A stretch of DNA of 64,000 nucleotides from Budvicia diplopodorum (GCF_009800925.1 NZ_WOYF01000001.1:186001-250000); one strand, 5' to 3'. Counted from the stretch's first letter, positions 28,949-39,844 are shown. Notes: generated by a model from the letters alone, not told the origin. Made by a program: numbers and translations.

Positions 28949-29416
28949 GTGTTTAAACCGTGCCCGTGTGGAAGCTTAAAAAACTTTACACAGTGTTGTG
29001 ATTCTTTACTATCAGGACACAGCGTAGCCCAAACTCCCGCAGAGTTAATGAGATCCCGCTATAGCGCTTATGTTGTCCAGAATGTAGAGTACCTTATCTC
29101 AAGCTGGCACGTTGATTATCGCATCGTCAATATGGCGCAATCGCTCAGCGCCAGTTTTGAACATACTGAATGGCAAGGATTAACGATTATCGATGAGGTT
29201 GCCGGTAGTAACGACTGTGAGGGCTACGTCGAATTTATTGCTAAATATCAGGATACCAAAACAAATATTAAAAACGTTATCCATGAACGCTCCCACTTTA
29301 TCAAACAGGAAGGCCGTTGGTATTATACGTCCGGCATAAAGCCACAGACGGGTCGCAATGATTTATGCCCCTGCGGTGGTGCGAAAAAATACAAGAAATG
29401 TTGCGGGCGTCATTAA
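28949..29416 (+). CDS. ychJ: SEC-C motif protein YchJ
   Basis: A 155-residue protein with a zinc-binding SEC-C motif at each end: CPCGSLKNFTQCC at residues 5-17 and CPCGGAKKYKKCC near the C-terminus. Between them is an NTF2-like domain (MRSRYSAYVVQNVEYLISSWH). It is similar to E. coli YchJ (152 residues) throughout. The function is unknown; SEC-C motifs elsewhere bind zinc and contact nucleic acid or SecB. The start is GTG with CGGAG upstream. It is divergent from rssB and followed by purU, the E. coli arrangement. Confidence 0.94.
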   Translation: MFKPCPCGSLKNFTQCCDSLLSGHSVAQTPAELMRSRYSAYVVQNVEYLISSWHVDYRIVNMAQSLSASFEHTEWQGLTIIDEVAGSNDCEGYVEFIAKYQDTKTNIKNVIHERSHFIKQEGRWYYTSGIKPQTGRNDLCPCGGAKKYKKCCGRH

Positions 29417-29498
29417 ATAAAGCGCCAAAGACCAAATTTTTATATCACTTAAAACCCGTTCACTAGAAAAATAAATATATCAAAAGGTTAAAACAGCA

Positions 29499-30332
29499 AT
29501 GCAACGAAAAATCTTACGTACTATCTGCCCCGATGCAAAAGGACTGATCGCTAAAATTACCAATATTTGCTACAAGCATCAGCTCAACATTGTACAGAAT
29601 AATGAATTTGTCGATCACCGCACTGGCCGCTTCTTTATGCGCACTGAGCTAGAAGGCATTTTTAACGATGAAACGCTGTTAGCCGATCTGGATGGTGCTT
29701 TACCGGAAGGTTCAATCCGCGAGCTTAACCATGCGGGCAGGCAAAAAATTGTCATTCTGGTTACCAAAGAAGCACACTGCCTCGGTGACCTGTTAATGAA
29801 GAGCACCTACGGTGGGCTGGACGTTGAAATAGCTGGCGTAATTGGCAACCACGACACGCTAAGAACGCTGGTTGAACGTTTCGATATTCCCTTTCATCTA
29901 ATTAGCCATGAAGGTTTAACCCGCGAAGAGCATGATTCTCAGGTTGTTGACCTCATTGACACTATTGCGCCTGATTACGTAGTGTTAGCTAAATATATGC
30001 GCATTCTGACGCCGGACTTTGTTCGCCATTTCCCTAACAGAATTATTAATATCCATCACTCATTCCTGCCAGCCTTTATCGGAGCCCGGCCTTATCATCA
30101 GGCCTATGAGCGCGGCGTTAAAATTATTGGCGCAACCGCTCACTTTGTTACCGATAGCCTGGATGAAGGCCCAATTATTATGCAAGACGTGATTAACGTC
30201 GATCATACATACAGCGCGGAAGATATGATGCGCGCCGGTCGTGACGTAGAGAAAAACGTATTAAGCCATGGTATTTACCGGGTGCTGGCCCAGCGCGTTT
30301 TCGTTTACGGCAACAGAACGGTTATTCTTTAG
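29499..30332 (+). CDS. purU: Formyltetrahydrofolate deformylase
   Basis: PurU hydrolyses 10-formyltetrahydrofolate to formate and tetrahydrofolate, balancing one-carbon pools and supplying formate to PurT. The 277-residue product (E. coli 280) has an N-terminal ACT regulatory domain (RTICPDAKGLIAKITNICYK) and a C-terminal formyltransferase-like domain with the catalytic NIHHSFLPAFIGARPYHQA region. Identity to E. coli is very high. AAAGGT precedes the ATG. A terminator separates it from the tRNA gene. Confidence 0.97.
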   Translation: MQRKILRTICPDAKGLIAKITNICYKHQLNIVQNNEFVDHRTGRFFMRTELEGIFNDETLLADLDGALPEGSIRELNHAGRQKIVILVTKEAHCLGDLLMKSTYGGLDVEIAGVIGNHDTLRTLVERFDIPFHLISHEGLTREEHDSQVVDLIDTIAPDYVVLAKYMRILTPDFVRHFPNRIINIHHSFLPAFIGARPYHQAYERGVKIIGATAHFVTDSLDEGPIIMQDVINVDHTYSAEDMMRAGRDVEKNVLSHGIYRVLAQRVFVYGNRTVIL

Positions 30333-30344
30333 CGGCAACAGCCA

Positions 30345-30378
30345 AAACAAACCACGTCAAACGTGGTTTGTTTTTTTT
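30345..30378 (+). terminator. purU terminator
   Basis: AAACAAACCACGT pairs with ACGTGGTTTGTTT around caa, followed by a T-run. Confidence 0.93.
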
Positions 30379-30448
30379 ATCCATGCGCAGTAATCCAGCA
30401 CGCTAAGCATAAAAAAACGCCAAACAGTAATGATTTAAAACATAAGGC

Positions 30449-30484
30449 TTTACTGTGCTAAAGCTTTTGGTATGATTCGTCCCC
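30449..30484 (+). promoter_or_regulatory. tyrT-type stringent promoter
   Basis: TTTACT (30449-30454), 16 bases, TATGAT (30471-30476), then a GC-rich discriminator (cgtcccc). E. coli tyrT has TTTACA, TATGAT and a GC discriminator, the signature of ppGpp-controlled stable RNA promoters. Confidence 0.75.
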
Positions 30485-30529
30485 TTGCTGAATATCAGAC
30501 TAAAACATCAGGCAAGACCAGCAACATAT

Positions 30530-30614
<85 letters not shown>

Positions 30615-30799
30615 TTTTAGCTCGTTGCCTCTCAAAAAATCGCGTTGCCAATAGCTAAATAGCCCAAACAACCATTCATCCTTCAAAAATCTACGATTAA
30701 TTTCATTCAGCTATTTTGATGAAATTTCGTGCCCCTACCTTGAAGCTCCCGATTAAATACGCTATACAAGCCCCTTGTTTTAATTTATCAGGAAGCCTC

Positions 30800-31372
30800 A
30801 TGCGTAAGAATATTTGTGTTTATTGTGGTGCAAGCACCGGAAATAATCTCGCCTATACTGAAGCAGCACAACAGCTTGGTCAGACTATTGCCCAACAGGG
30901 GCGTCGTTTAATCTATGGCGGCGGCAACAAAGGCCTGATGGGCATTCTGGCTAATGCGGTGTTAGAGGCCGGTGGTGAAGTAATCGGCGTTATTCCTGAA
31001 CGTTTAGTCGAAGCTGAAACGGCTCATCGTGGATTGACTCAGTTAGAAGTCGTACCCGACATGCATATCCGTAAAGCCCGTATGAGCGAATTAGCCGATG
31101 GTTTTATTGCGCTTCCTGGCGGAATTGGCACCTTCGAAGAGTTATTCGAAGTCTGGACCTGGAGCCAAATTGGCTATCACACCAACCCGGTCGGATTACT
31201 TAACATCAACCAATTCTATACGCCAATGAACGCTTTTCTTCAGCACGTCGTTGATGAAGGTTTTGTTCGCCAGAGCTACTTCAATACGCTGCTAGTCGGC
31301 AATTCTGCGGCAGACCTGCTCACTCAGTTTGACCAATATCAGCCACACAATTTAAATCGCTGGGCAAAATAG
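30800..31372 (+). CDS. LOG-family protein (TIGR00730 type)
   Basis: A Rossmann-fold protein of the Lonely Guy family; members act as nucleotide 5'-monophosphate phosphoribohydrolases, releasing base (cytokinin in plants, AMP-type substrates in bacteria). The 190-residue product has ICVYCGAS at the N-terminus, the diagnostic LPGGIGTFEELFE at about 102-114, and YGGGNKGLMG. AGGAAG sits before the ATG at 30800; the open frame extends upstream to 30716 without a ribosome site. It lies next to tRNA-Tyr, a common insertion point, where E. coli has no such gene. The substrate is not known. Confidence 0.9.
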   Translation: MRKNICVYCGASTGNNLAYTEAAQQLGQTIAQQGRRLIYGGGNKGLMGILANAVLEAGGEVIGVIPERLVEAETAHRGLTQLEVVPDMHIRKARMSELADGFIALPGGIGTFEELFEVWTWSQIGYHTNPVGLLNINQFYTPMNAFLQHVVDEGFVRQSYFNTLLVGNSAADLLTQFDQYQPHNLNRWAK

Positions 31373-31543
31373 TTAATTTCACCGTTTACGGCCGATAGCT
31401 GGCTCAGAAATACGATATTCAACGTCAGACGAGCTGCGTACCCGCGGCCTGAAGTATGAAAGGTATATCGGCCAATATGACAATGCTCGCTAATCTCTGT
31501 TACCATTGGTCACCACTTCTCCTGCATAGAAAAGACGCGACAT

Positions 31544-32350
31544 ATGAAATTTATCTCTTTCAATATCAACGGACTAAGAGCAAGACCGCACCAGCTTGCC
31601 GCTATCATAGAACAACATCAACCGGACGTTATCGGTCTGCAGGAAACCAAGGTTCACGATGATATGTTTCCTTTGGAAGCAGTCAGTCAGTATGGTTATC
31701 ACGTCTTTTATCATGGGCAGAAAGGTCATTACGGCGTCGCATTGTTAACTAAACAGCAGCCTATTGCGGTTAGAAAAGGTTTTCCAACCGATGACGAAGA
31801 CAGCCAGCGCCGCATTATTATGGCCGATCTGGCAACGCCAATGGGAACATTAACGGTGATTAACGGTTACTTCCCGCAGGGCGAAAGTCGCGATCATCCG
31901 ACTAAGTTCCCGGCTAAACAGAAGTTCTACGCTGATTTACAGCATTACTTAGAACAGCAGCTAACCCCTGATAGTCCGGTGATTGTTATGGGTGACGTGA
32001 ATATTAGCCCAACCGATTCTGATATTGGCATCGGTGAAGACAACCGCAAACGCTGGCTGCGTACCGGAAAATGCTCGTTTTTACCGGAAGAGCGTGAATG
32101 GATGCAAAAGCTAAAGAACTGGGGGCTGGTCGATACCTTCCGTCATGCCCATCCTGACGCGACCGATCGCTATTCCTGGTTTGACTATCGTTCTAGCGGA
32201 TTCGATGAGAACCGCGGGCTACGAATTGATTTAGTATTAGCCAGCCGGTCTTTAGCACCCCACTGCATCGCAACCGGTATCGATTATAATATCCGCGCTA
32301 TGGAAAAGCCGTCTGACCATGCGCCAATCTGGGCTGAGTTTACGCTTTAA
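31544..32350 (+). CDS. xthA: Exonuclease III
   Basis: ExoIII is the main AP endonuclease and a 3'-5' double-strand exonuclease and 3'-phosphatase of base-excision repair. The product is 268 residues, as in E. coli. Active-site parts are all present: [15 protein letters not shown] (Glu34), GDVNISPTD (Asp151, Asn153) and SDHAPIW (Asp258, His259). It precedes nudG with a terminator between. In E. coli xthA and nudG are also close neighbours, near topB and selD. Confidence 0.97.
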   Translation: MKFISFNINGLRARPHQLAAIIEQHQPDVIGLQETKVHDDMFPLEAVSQYGYHVFYHGQKGHYGVALLTKQQPIAVRKGFPTDDEDSQRRIIMADLATPMGTLTVINGYFPQGESRDHPTKFPAKQKFYADLQHYLEQQLTPDSPVIVMGDVNISPTDSDIGIGEDNRKRWLRTGKCSFLPEEREWMQKLKNWGLVDTFRHAHPDATDRYSWFDYRSSGFDENRGLRIDLVLASRSLAPHCIATGIDYNIRAMEKPSDHAPIWAEFTL

Positions 32351-32363
32351 ACCTTCCACACAG

Positions 32364-32396
32364 AGGCGCGGTTTATTAAATACATCGCGCCTTTTA
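32364..32396 (+). terminator. xthA terminator
   Basis: AGGCGCG pairs with CGCGCCT across a 15-base AT-rich loop, followed by tttaattt. Confidence 0.75.
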
Positions 32397-32429
32397 ATTT
32401 AATTAAATGTAACCACGCTTTAAGACAAC

Positions 32430-32852
32430 ATGAAAATAGCCAGTGACGTTAAAGTCATTAATGTAGTTGCCGCCATTATTGAAGACGGTAGCCCCAACAA
32501 CTGCAGGATCCTGATTGCCCAGAGGGATGCCCAAAGCGATTTGGCGGGCTATTGGGAATTTCCCGGCGGGAAAATTGAAACCGGTGAAACGCCGCAGCAA
32601 GCGTTATGCCGGGAGCTTTATGAAGAACTGGCAATCAGCAACGTACAGGTCACTGACTATATTGCCACTAGCACCCTTTATCAGGCTGAACGCACTCTGC
32701 ATTTACAAGCGTGGCGAGTTACGTCCTTCAGCGGAACCATTCAGCTCCGCTGCCATAGCCGTTTTCTTTGGTTATATCCTGAAGAGATTGAAAATTACCC
32801 ATTAGCACCGGCAGATATCCCCCTGCTAGCAGCCTATCGGCAACGGTGCTAG
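32430..32852 (+). CDS. nudG: Nudix (d)NTP pyrophosphatase NudG
   Basis: NudG hydrolyses oxidised and methylated pyrimidine nucleotides such as 5-hydroxy-dCTP to monophosphates. The 140-residue product (E. coli 135) has the Nudix box GGKIETGETPQQALCRELYEELAI at about residues 48-71 (23-residue motif; the usual Gly near the end is Ala) and ends PLAPADIPLLAAY like E. coli. The N-terminus is a few residues longer. It converges on topB with a 16-base gap and no terminator, so the transcripts may overlap. Confidence 0.92.
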   Translation: MKIASDVKVINVVAAIIEDGSPNNCRILIAQRDAQSDLAGYWEFPGGKIETGETPQQALCRELYEELAISNVQVTDYIATSTLYQAERTLHLQAWRVTSFSGTIQLRCHSRFLWLYPEEIENYPLAPADIPLLAAYRQRC

Positions 32853-32868
32853 CGAGAGTTCAACGCCC

Positions 32869-34809
32869 TCACTCTTCGGCTTTTTTCTTGACTGCTTTTG
32901 CCCTTTTCTTCTTTGGCTTAGCATCGTCCGCGGTAGCGGCTGACTGCTGTTGCTGAATACCTTTAAATACCGGTGGAACCCGGTTACGTTTAGCCTGATA
33001 GATCAACTCTTGAAGCGTCACGACCATTGGCTGCATAAAGTCCTGATAGCGACACTGTTTTTCACTGATTTGAGTGAGCGTCGACTCCCAATGGGCGGTC
33101 ATATCCGGTCTGGCGGCAATTTCAGGTAAACAGTGAATTAGCGTCCTTCCTGTCTCTGTTGCCGTTATGGTCCGACCCTTTTTCTGCAAAAAACGACGCT
33201 TAAATAGCAGCTCAATAATACCGGCCCGGGTCGCTTCGGTCCCAAGCCCGTCGGTTGCCCTCAGCACTTTTTTTAGCTCTTTATCCTGAACGAAGCGGGC
33301 TATACCGGTCATCGCTGACAGTAACGAACCGTCGGTAAACGGTCGCGGTGGCTGAGTCTGACGTTCAACCACTTCGCCTTTTTCACACAGTAACTCATCG
33401 CCTTTAGCGACTACCGGCAGCGGGGTTCCTTCATTTTCTTCATCGCGCTCTTTGCTTCCCAGTAACGTTCGCCAGCCGGCTTCGGCTAAAAAACGCGCCT
33501 TGGCGATAAATTTACCACCAGCAATGTCCAGTTCAATAACGCACTTGCGATAAAGCGCATCGGGGCAAAACTGCATCAGGTATTGCAAAGCAACCAGCTC
33601 ATAAATCTTGCGCTCATCTTCAGAAAGAGAAGTTGATGAACTGCGGGCGGTAGGAATAATCGCATGGTGAGCGTCGACCTTTTTGTCATCCCAGCAACGG
33701 TTACGCTTTCCGGTATCCAACAGCGGTAACGGAAACAGGTTAGGCTGATGAATTTCAATCGCGGCCAGAACGGTATGCCGTTCGGCAAAATGCTCTTCCG
33801 GCAAGTAGCGGCTGTCTGAACGAGGGTAAGTGATCAGCTTATGGGTTTCATAAAGGCGCTGACACAGGTCTAAAACTAATTGAGCGCTAAAACCGTGGCG
33901 TTTAGAAGCCTCAATTTGTAACGCAGAGAGTGAAAACGGCAGCGGCGCGACTTCAGACTCCCGTTTGTCATTATAGTCCGTTACCAATGCTGGCTGGCCG
34001 GTAATTCTCCCGACAACGTGCTCAGCAAGCGCCCGATTTAACAGGCGACCTTCCTCATCCAGATAGGACTCACAGGATTCACTCGGCTGCCAGACAGCGG
34101 TAAAACGCTCATCTAACGGGGTAATGACGTGGGCTTTAACTTCAAAGAAATCTTTCGCTACGAAATTTTCGATCTCTTCATCGCGACGAACCACCAAGCC
34201 TAACACCGGTGTTTGTACTCGCCCGACGGATAAAACGCCGTCATAGCCAGCATTTCGCCCGAGAATGGTATAAGCCCGGGTCATATTGATGCCATACAGC
34301 CAGTCGGCCCGAGCACGGGCCAGGGCGGAAACGCAAAGCGGAATAAATTCGCGATTCTCTCGTAGCTTATCTATGGCCCGGGTAACCGCCTGTGGGTTTA
34401 AATCGTTAATCAAACAGCGGCGGACCTGCTGGCGTTTTTCAGCGTTCAGTTCAAGATAATCAAGAACTTCATCAACCAGCAGTTGCCCTTCTCTATCAGG
34501 GTCACCGGCGTGAACCACTTCGCTGGCATCGGCAAGCAAACGCTTAATCACATTAAGCTGCTTAGCCACTGACTCCCGCGGCTTAAGCTGCCATTTTTCA
34601 GGAATAATGGGTAAATCGGCTAATGACCAGCGGGCGTAGCGGGCATCATATTGATCTGGCTGTGCCTGCTCGAGTAAATGGCCAACGCACCAGGTAACCA
34701 CCTGATCGTTACCACAAACAATGTAACCATCTTGGCGTTTATGAGGCTTAGGCAAAACGTCTGCAATAGCCCGGGCAAGGCTTGGCTTTTCGGCAATAAA
34801 TAAACGCAT
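32869..34809 (-). CDS. topB: DNA topoisomerase III
   Basis: A type IA topoisomerase that decatenates and resolves recombination intermediates, often with RecQ. The product is 646 residues (E. coli 653). The Toprim domain shows [14 protein letters not shown] and [11 protein letters not shown] (acidic triad), and the active-site Tyr328 is in [13 protein letters not shown], the E. coli position. The C-terminus ends in a Lys-rich tail. The start ATG overlaps the mnmH stop (TGATG), giving translational coupling within selD-mnmH-topB. Confidence 0.97.
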   Translation of the reverse strand: MRLFIAEKPSLARAIADVLPKPHKRQDGYIVCGNDQVVTWCVGHLLEQAQPDQYDARYARWSLADLPIIPEKWQLKPRESVAKQLNVIKRLLADASEVVHAGDPDREGQLLVDEVLDYLELNAEKRQQVRRCLINDLNPQAVTRAIDKLRENREFIPLCVSALARARADWLYGINMTRAYTILGRNAGYDGVLSVGRVQTPVLGLVVRRDEEIENFVAKDFFEVKAHVITPLDERFTAVWQPSESCESYLDEEGRLLNRALAEHVVGRITGQPALVTDYNDKRESEVAPLPFSLSALQIEASKRHGFSAQLVLDLCQRLYETHKLITYPRSDSRYLPEEHFAERHTVLAAIEIHQPNLFPLPLLDTGKRNRCWDDKKVDAHHAIIPTARSSSTSLSEDERKIYELVALQYLMQFCPDALYRKCVIELDIAGGKFIAKARFLAEAGWRTLLGSKERDEENEGTPLPVVAKGDELLCEKGEVVERQTQPPRPFTDGSLLSAMTGIARFVQDKELKKVLRATDGLGTEATRAGIIELLFKRRFLQKKGRTITATETGRTLIHCLPEIAARPDMTAHWESTLTQISEKQCRYQDFMQPMVVTLQELIYQAKRNRVPPVFKGIQQQQSAATADDAKPKKKRAKAVKKKAEE

Positions 34810-35933
34810 CAGGCTTTATCTTGTACTAATACATTGTGAGATAACGCATCGTGTAATAAAAACTCACGAACCGCGGCATAATCTCCCCGAAAAATAATAC
34901 GTTCAGACTTCTTACCCAGCTGGTAATTATACATCGGATCATAATATTCATTGAGCAACGGGACCAGCCAGTTTTCGTGTTTTGAACTGCCCTTCCCTGA
35001 CTGATGATATTCAAGAGCTAAATCGAGCTCGTTAAGCACAACCTGATACCGTTCCATACCCAAGCGTTTACGAATAGCAAACAGACCGTGATGTAGATAT
35101 TCACTAAACTGTACCCAGCCGTATTCCGCGCCGTAAGCACGTTCAAAATCAGCGCTCATCGAGTCAATATATTCCAGCTGCAAGCGGCCAAGACGAATAT
35201 CTAAAGGATCGTCAATCACTACAATGCCAGCGCGCTGCATCCCGTCATAAATCTCTAAAGGTACATGGTTTGCCCCGATGGCTTTACCTTCATCTTCAAT
35301 CACCCAGTGGCAAACGCCCGCATGGCGCTTTTTCAATAGATCGACCGCCAGTCGGTTTTCAAAATTAATTTGGGTGCTTTGACCGGCAATGGTTCGACCA
35401 AAAGATGAGCCCCGGTGTCTGGCAGCGCCTTCAAGATCGACGCCGAAAGGTAGCTCGCGCACCATCAACGTTTTACCACTGCCGGTATTCCCGCCAATAA
35501 TACGCATTGGCATGGTGGCCGAGCGGCAGTTTTCAGCGATCAGAAAGTTTCTCAACGCTTTATATCCTCCCTCGATCAACGGATAGTCAACGCCTGCTTC
35601 ACTCAACCAGCGCTGCGCGATGTGAGAACGTAAACCGCCGCGAAAACAGTACAGAAAGCCATCAGAATGCTGCTGACAAAATGCAATCCACCGTTCGATA
35701 CGCTGCCGCTTAACATCGCCGCTGACTAAGCGCTCACCGAGTTCAATCGCCTCCTGTTGCCCACGTTGCTTATAACAAATGCCAACGCTTTCCCGCTCAT
35801 TATCTGACATCAGGGGTAAATTAGTCGCATGGGTAAAAGCGCCCTGAGAAAACTCAACGGGAGCACGCACATCGATTAAAGGAATATCATTCAGAAATAT
35901 ATGACGATAATCATCACTATCACTACGAAACAT
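34809..35933 (-). CDS. mnmH: tRNA 2-selenouridine/geranyl-2-thiouridine synthase
   Basis: MnmH (SelU, YbbB) replaces sulfur by selenium at wobble uridine 34 of some tRNAs, via an S-geranyl intermediate, using selenophosphate. The 374-residue product has an N-terminal rhodanese domain with catalytic Cys96 in YCFRGGLRS (E. coli Cys97) and a P-loop domain with Walker [10 protein letters not shown] at 147-155. Its ATG overlaps the selD stop codon (TAATG) and its stop overlaps the topB start. In E. coli it lies far from selD; here the donor-making and donor-using genes are coupled. Confidence 0.95.
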   Translation of the reverse strand: MFRSDSDDYRHIFLNDIPLIDVRAPVEFSQGAFTHATNLPLMSDNERESVGICYKQRGQQEAIELGERLVSGDVKRQRIERWIAFCQQHSDGFLYCFRGGLRSHIAQRWLSEAGVDYPLIEGGYKALRNFLIAENCRSATMPMRIIGGNTGSGKTLMVRELPFGVDLEGAARHRGSSFGRTIAGQSTQINFENRLAVDLLKKRHAGVCHWVIEDEGKAIGANHVPLEIYDGMQRAGIVVIDDPLDIRLGRLQLEYIDSMSADFERAYGAEYGWVQFSEYLHHGLFAIRKRLGMERYQVVLNELDLALEYHQSGKGSSKHENWLVPLLNEYYDPMYNYQLGKKSERIIFRGDYAAVREFLLHDALSHNVLVQDKA

Positions 35934-36976
35934 TAACCAACCTCAATCAGTGCACGATCTTGTTGGGGCTCAATCAGCTCACCGATAGCCGTTAACGTCA
36001 TCTGGTAACGTTGCGCAATCGCCTGAACTTCCGGCTCAGAACCCGGCAATACGGCAATCAGTAAGCCACCGGAAGTCTGAGGATCGCACAACAGCTGGCG
36101 CTGTAGATCGGTCAGGGAGCCCACCATATGGCCATAGCTATCAAAATTACGCTGAGTCCCACCGGGAACGCATCCTTGTGCAATATACTGTTCTACGCCC
36201 GGCAGTTTGGGGATCGTATCAAACCAAACGTTAGCCTGAACGCCTGAGCCCTGACAAATTTCACTTAAGTGGCCCAATAGGCCAAACCCGGTGACGTCGG
36301 TCATGGCCGTGACGCCTTCAATTTTGGCAAGGTCGGCACCCGGTTTATTAAGCTGACACATGGTCTCAGTCGCAACGCCCTGATGAATAGCCTGTAGCTT
36401 GCTTTTCTTCTCTGCGGTTGTCAGAACGCCAATACCCAACGGTTTAGTCAGGTAAAGTTTACAGCCAGCTTTAGCCGCGCTGTTCTTCTTAATTTGTTCA
36501 GTACTGACCATACCGGTAACGGCTAAACCAAAAATGGGTTCAGGCGCATCAATCGAGTGACCGCCCGCCAGCGAAATACCGGCCTGCTGGCAAACATGGC
36601 GCCCACCATCAATCACTTTTTGCGCAATCTCCGGCGCTAGCTTATCGACTGGCCAGCCCAGAATAGCAATCGCCATGATGGGTTTACCGCCCATGGCATA
36701 GATGTCGCTGATCGCGTTAGTCGCCGCAATACGGCCAAAATCAAACGGGTCATCGACAATCGGCATAAAAAAATCAGTAGTACTGATAATACCAATACCG
36801 TTGCCGATATCATAAACGGCGGCGTCATCGCGGGTTTCATTACCAACGAGCAGATTAGGGTCGATGAACTTCTCTCGCTCAGTATGGAGTATGGTTTCCA
36901 ATACCTTAGGTGAGATTTTACAGCCACAGCCAGCGCCGTGGCTATACTGCGTTAAGCGTACGCTTTGTTGTTCCAT
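35933..36976 (-). CDS. selD: Selenide, water dikinase
   Basis: SelD makes selenophosphate from selenide and ATP, the donor for selenocysteine and 2-selenouridine. The product is 347 residues, as in E. coli. The catalytic pair Cys17 and Lys20 is in HGAGCGCK. Position 17 is an ordinary Cys codon, not a selenocysteine TGA. Other conserved parts are [22 protein letters not shown] and [10 protein letters not shown]. It leads the selD-mnmH-topB operon and is cut off from the upstream ydjA by a terminator, so it should have its own promoter in 36977-37126. Confidence 0.97.
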   Translation of the reverse strand: MEQQSVRLTQYSHGAGCGCKISPKVLETILHTEREKFIDPNLLVGNETRDDAAVYDIGNGIGIISTTDFFMPIVDDPFDFGRIAATNAISDIYAMGGKPIMAIAILGWPVDKLAPEIAQKVIDGGRHVCQQAGISLAGGHSIDAPEPIFGLAVTGMVSTEQIKKNSAAKAGCKLYLTKPLGIGVLTTAEKKSKLQAIHQGVATETMCQLNKPGADLAKIEGVTAMTDVTGFGLLGHLSEICQGSGVQANVWFDTIPKLPGVEQYIAQGCVPGGTQRNFDSYGHMVGSLTDLQRQLLCDPQTSGGLLIAVLPGSEPEVQAIAQRYQMTLTAIGELIEPQQDRALIEVG

Positions 36977-37126
36977 TTTCGATTCCCCTTTCCGGCGTGA
37001 GCCACGATCTTGAATTAATCTTATATAGTAACGCGCCCGGCCCCTATTGATAAGATATACCGTCTATATCCTGAATATTTTGCACAAACTTCCGGGGTAA
37101 AAAATCGATAGGATGGGATATAAAAC

Positions 37127-37149
37127 AAAACCCGAACGCGTCGGGTTTT
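37127..37149 (-). terminator. ydjA terminator
   Basis: AAAACCCGA, CGCGT loop, TCGGGTTTT, followed on the minus strand by a T-rich tail (gttttatat). It separates ydjA from selD. Confidence 0.88.
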
Positions 37150-37245
37150 GATTAATCAGTAAAACAGTAACCGCCGGTGAAGGGCTTTAACGGAAGAAAG
37201 TTGAGATCGTCGTTAAGCGAAAAGCCCCATCGCGTTTAGCCTGTA

Positions 37246-37794
37246 TCAGAAATATGAAACGAAAGGAGTGGTATCAGGTGCCTTAACCTTCACCGGTTGA
37301 ACTACCGGAGTACCTAAGTAGAGAAAACCAACGATAGCGTCGTGTTTCCGACAGCCAAAGGCTTGCCGAACGATGCCGTTTTCAGTCCAGAAGCCACTTC
37401 GCCAAATTCCGCCAAATCCCTGCGCAACCGCGGCCATTTGCATCGCCTGAACCGCACAGCTGGCTGACGCAATCTGTTCCCAGTATGGAACCTTATGCGC
37501 TTCAGTACAGTGGGCTACCACGGTAATAATCATCGGAGCACGCAAAGGACCTACTTTCGATTTTTCCTGAACGGCTTCATCTTGCCCTTCATCCAGCGCG
37601 GCGGCCAATAGTAAGTCACCAAAGCGTTCACGAGCATCACCCTGAATAATCACAAAACGCCAAGGTTGGAGAGTGCCATGGTCCGGGGCTCGCATACCGG
37701 CACGAATAATGTTCTCTAACGCTTCGCCTTCCGGCGCCGGTTCGGCTAAACGAGACGCTGAACGACGATTTAATAACAGTTCTAATGCATCCAT
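37246..37794 (-). CDS. ydjA: Nitroreductase-family flavoprotein YdjA
   Basis: A small FMN-binding oxidoreductase of the nitroreductase superfamily; the physiological substrate is not established. The product is 182 residues (E. coli 183). It begins [20 protein letters not shown], almost identical to E. coli, with the FMN-contact motifs RRSASR and [13 protein letters not shown] and the C-terminal FGGIWRSG. The ATG at 37794 has AGGAG directly upstream; the GTG at 37800 overlaps that site. It is divergent from sppA. Confidence 0.95.
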   Translation of the reverse strand: MDALELLLNRRSASRLAEPAPEGEALENIIRAGMRAPDHGTLQPWRFVIIQGDARERFGDLLLAAALDEGQDEAVQEKSKVGPLRAPMIITVVAHCTEAHKVPYWEQIASASCAVQAMQMAAVAQGFGGIWRSGFWTENGIVRQAFGCRKHDAIVGFLYLGTPVVQPVKVKAPDTTPFVSYF

Positions 37795-37965
37795 AAACAC
37801 TCCTGATGAAAATAGCCTGATGGAAATATGCAGGCTATTGTAAGTTAAATATTTGTAGCAAACACAAAAATAACGTAACAGTTTAGCTATTTAACACTGA
37901 CTTTTTTGCCATCAACCTTTAGGATAAGCCTAATTATTATCAACGGCTCAAACACCGGAGCAGAC

Positions 37966-39822
37966 ATGCGGTCACTATTCGAATTTATTGGGGTTCTATT
38001 TAAATGGAGCTGGCGGACACTAAACTTTATCCGTCAGGCCTTTTTAAACATTATCTTTATCATCATTGTTCTGGTCGGCATTGGTATCTATTTTCAAATG
38101 CAGTCAAGTACCGCGCACCCGGAAACCGGCGCATTACTGGTGGATTTGAGTGGTTCTATTGTAGACACCCCGAGCTCCGACAATAAGCTACGTCAAATCG
38201 GACAAGAGCTGATGGGCTCTAACCGGGATGCGCAGGAAAACTCTCTGTTCGATATTGTTAAACAAATTCGTTATGCCAAAGGCGATCCAAAAATTACCGG
38301 TATCGTCTTATCCCTGAATAACTTCTTAGGTGCCGATCAGCCATCTCTACGCTATATCGGTAAGGCATTAAAAGAGTTTCGTGACTCCGGTAAGCCTGTT
38401 TATGCTGTCGGTGATAGCTATACCCAGAGCCAGTATTACTTGGCCAGCTTTGCCAATAAGATTTATCTATCCCCTCAGGGGACTGTCATGTTACAGGGCA
38501 TAGCAACCAACAACCTTTACTACAAGTCTTTGCTAGAGAAGCTGAAAGTTACCACCAATATCTTTCGGGTAGGTACCTTTAAGTCGGCTGTTGAACCAAT
38601 GATCCGTGATGATATGTCTCCGGAGGCCCGCAAGGCAGACAGCCGTTGGGTCAATGCGCTATGGTCAAACTACTTAACCGACGTGGCCGCTAACCGGAAT
38701 ATTTCCACTGTGACACTTTATCCCACGATGGATGTGTTGATTAAGCAGTTAAAAGATAACGACGGTAATACTGCCAGTCTGGCATTAAAAAATAAGCTGG
38801 TTGATGAGCTGGCTTCTCGCCCCGAAGTTGAAAAACGGCTAACGAAAGATTTTGGCTGGAATAGCGAAAACAAAAACTTTAATTTCACCAGTATCTATAA
38901 CTATCAGGTACCTGAAACGGTAAAAGAACAAGCGGCCACGTCTGAAATTTCGGTGATTTTTGCCAACGGAGCCATCGTTGATGGCCCTGAAATGCCCGGT
39001 ATGGTCGGCGGAGACACTACGGCAAAACAGCTGCGAGACGCTCGCCTGAACAACAAAGTAAAGGCGGTGGTTCTTCGGGTTAATAGCCCCGGCGGCAGCG
39101 TTACCGCGTCTGAACTTATTCGCGCTGAAGTTCAAGCGCTGAAAGAGTCTGGCAAACCCGTGGTGGTTTCCATGGGCGGGCTTGCGGCTTCGGGCGGATA
39201 CTGGATATCAACGCCGGCTGATTATATTGTTGCCAGCCCGAGCACGCTGACCGGCTCTATCGGTATCTTTGGCGTCATCAATACCATTGAAAACTCGTTG
39301 GAGTCCATCGGCGTACATACCGACGGTGTATCAACGTCTCCGATGGCCGATGCGACCATTACCAAAGCATTGTCGCCCGAGTTCTCACAAATGATGCAGA
39401 TGACCATCGAGAATGGCTACAACACCTTCATTAATCTGGTGGCTAAATCACGTAACCAAACGCCAGAGCAGATTGATAGCATCGCGCAGGGCCGAGTCTG
39501 GATTGGTTCTGATGCCAAAAACAATGGGCTAGTCGATGAGTTGGGTGATTTTGACGATGCGTTGAAAAAGGCAGCAGAGCTAGCGAAGCTGGATAATTAT
39601 GAAATTAACTGGGTCACCAGTGAACCTAAGCTGGATGAGATTTTACTCGGACAGGTTTCAGTTTCAGCTCAATCCCTGCTGCCTGACGCAATAAAGGCCC
39701 AATTACCGGCACCGTTTCGTCAGGTTGCCAGCCAGCTTCAAAATCAACCCGGCTTTTTCAGCAATATGAACGATCCCGGCCATCGCTATATTTATTGTTT
39801 AAGCTGTAGCTACAGCCAATAA
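37966..39822 (+). CDS. sppA: Signal peptide peptidase SppA (protease IV)
   Basis: An inner-membrane serine protease that degrades signal peptides left after secretion. Starting at the ATG at 37966 (CGGAG before it) the protein is 618 residues, the E. coli length; the frame opens 60 bases earlier without support. One N-terminal membrane helix lies near residues 25-48. Two tandem ClpP-like domains carry the catalytic Lys206 in GTFKSAVEP and Ser409 in GGLAASGGYW, the split Ser/Lys dyad of the family. It is divergent from ydjA and ends at a long terminator. Confidence 0.97.
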   Translation: MRSLFEFIGVLFKWSWRTLNFIRQAFLNIIFIIIVLVGIGIYFQMQSSTAHPETGALLVDLSGSIVDTPSSDNKLRQIGQELMGSNRDAQENSLFDIVKQIRYAKGDPKITGIVLSLNNFLGADQPSLRYIGKALKEFRDSGKPVYAVGDSYTQSQYYLASFANKIYLSPQGTVMLQGIATNNLYYKSLLEKLKVTTNIFRVGTFKSAVEPMIRDDMSPEARKADSRWVNALWSNYLTDVAANRNISTVTLYPTMDVLIKQLKDNDGNTASLALKNKLVDELASRPEVEKRLTKDFGWNSENKNFNFTSIYNYQVPETVKEQAATSEISVIFANGAIVDGPEMPGMVGGDTTAKQLRDARLNNKVKAVVLRVNSPGGSVTASELIRAEVQALKESGKPVVVSMGGLAASGGYWISTPADYIVASPSTLTGSIGIFGVINTIENSLESIGVHTDGVSTSPMADATITKALSPEFSQMMQMTIENGYNTFINLVAKSRNQTPEQIDSIAQGRVWIGSDAKNNGLVDELGDFDDALKKAAELAKLDNYEINWVTSEPKLDEILLGQVSVSAQSLLPDAIKAQLPAPFRQVASQLQNQPGFFSNMNDPGHRYIYCLSCSYSQ

Positions 39823-39844
39823 ACAACACTCAGCGTTAGTTCCA

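Noticed and set aside
30615-30799. Prophage or island attachment site after tRNA-Tyr
   Set aside because: No integrase gene and no second copy of the tRNA 3' end were seen in the window.
35389-35713. Open frames on the plus strand opposite mnmH
   Set aside because: Shadows of a long, clearly conserved minus-strand gene, without ribosome sites or recognisable products.
35933-36976. Selenocysteine codon in selD
   Set aside because: Position 17 is read as an ordinary Cys in the continuous frame (HGAGCGCK), so no in-frame TGA recoding is present.
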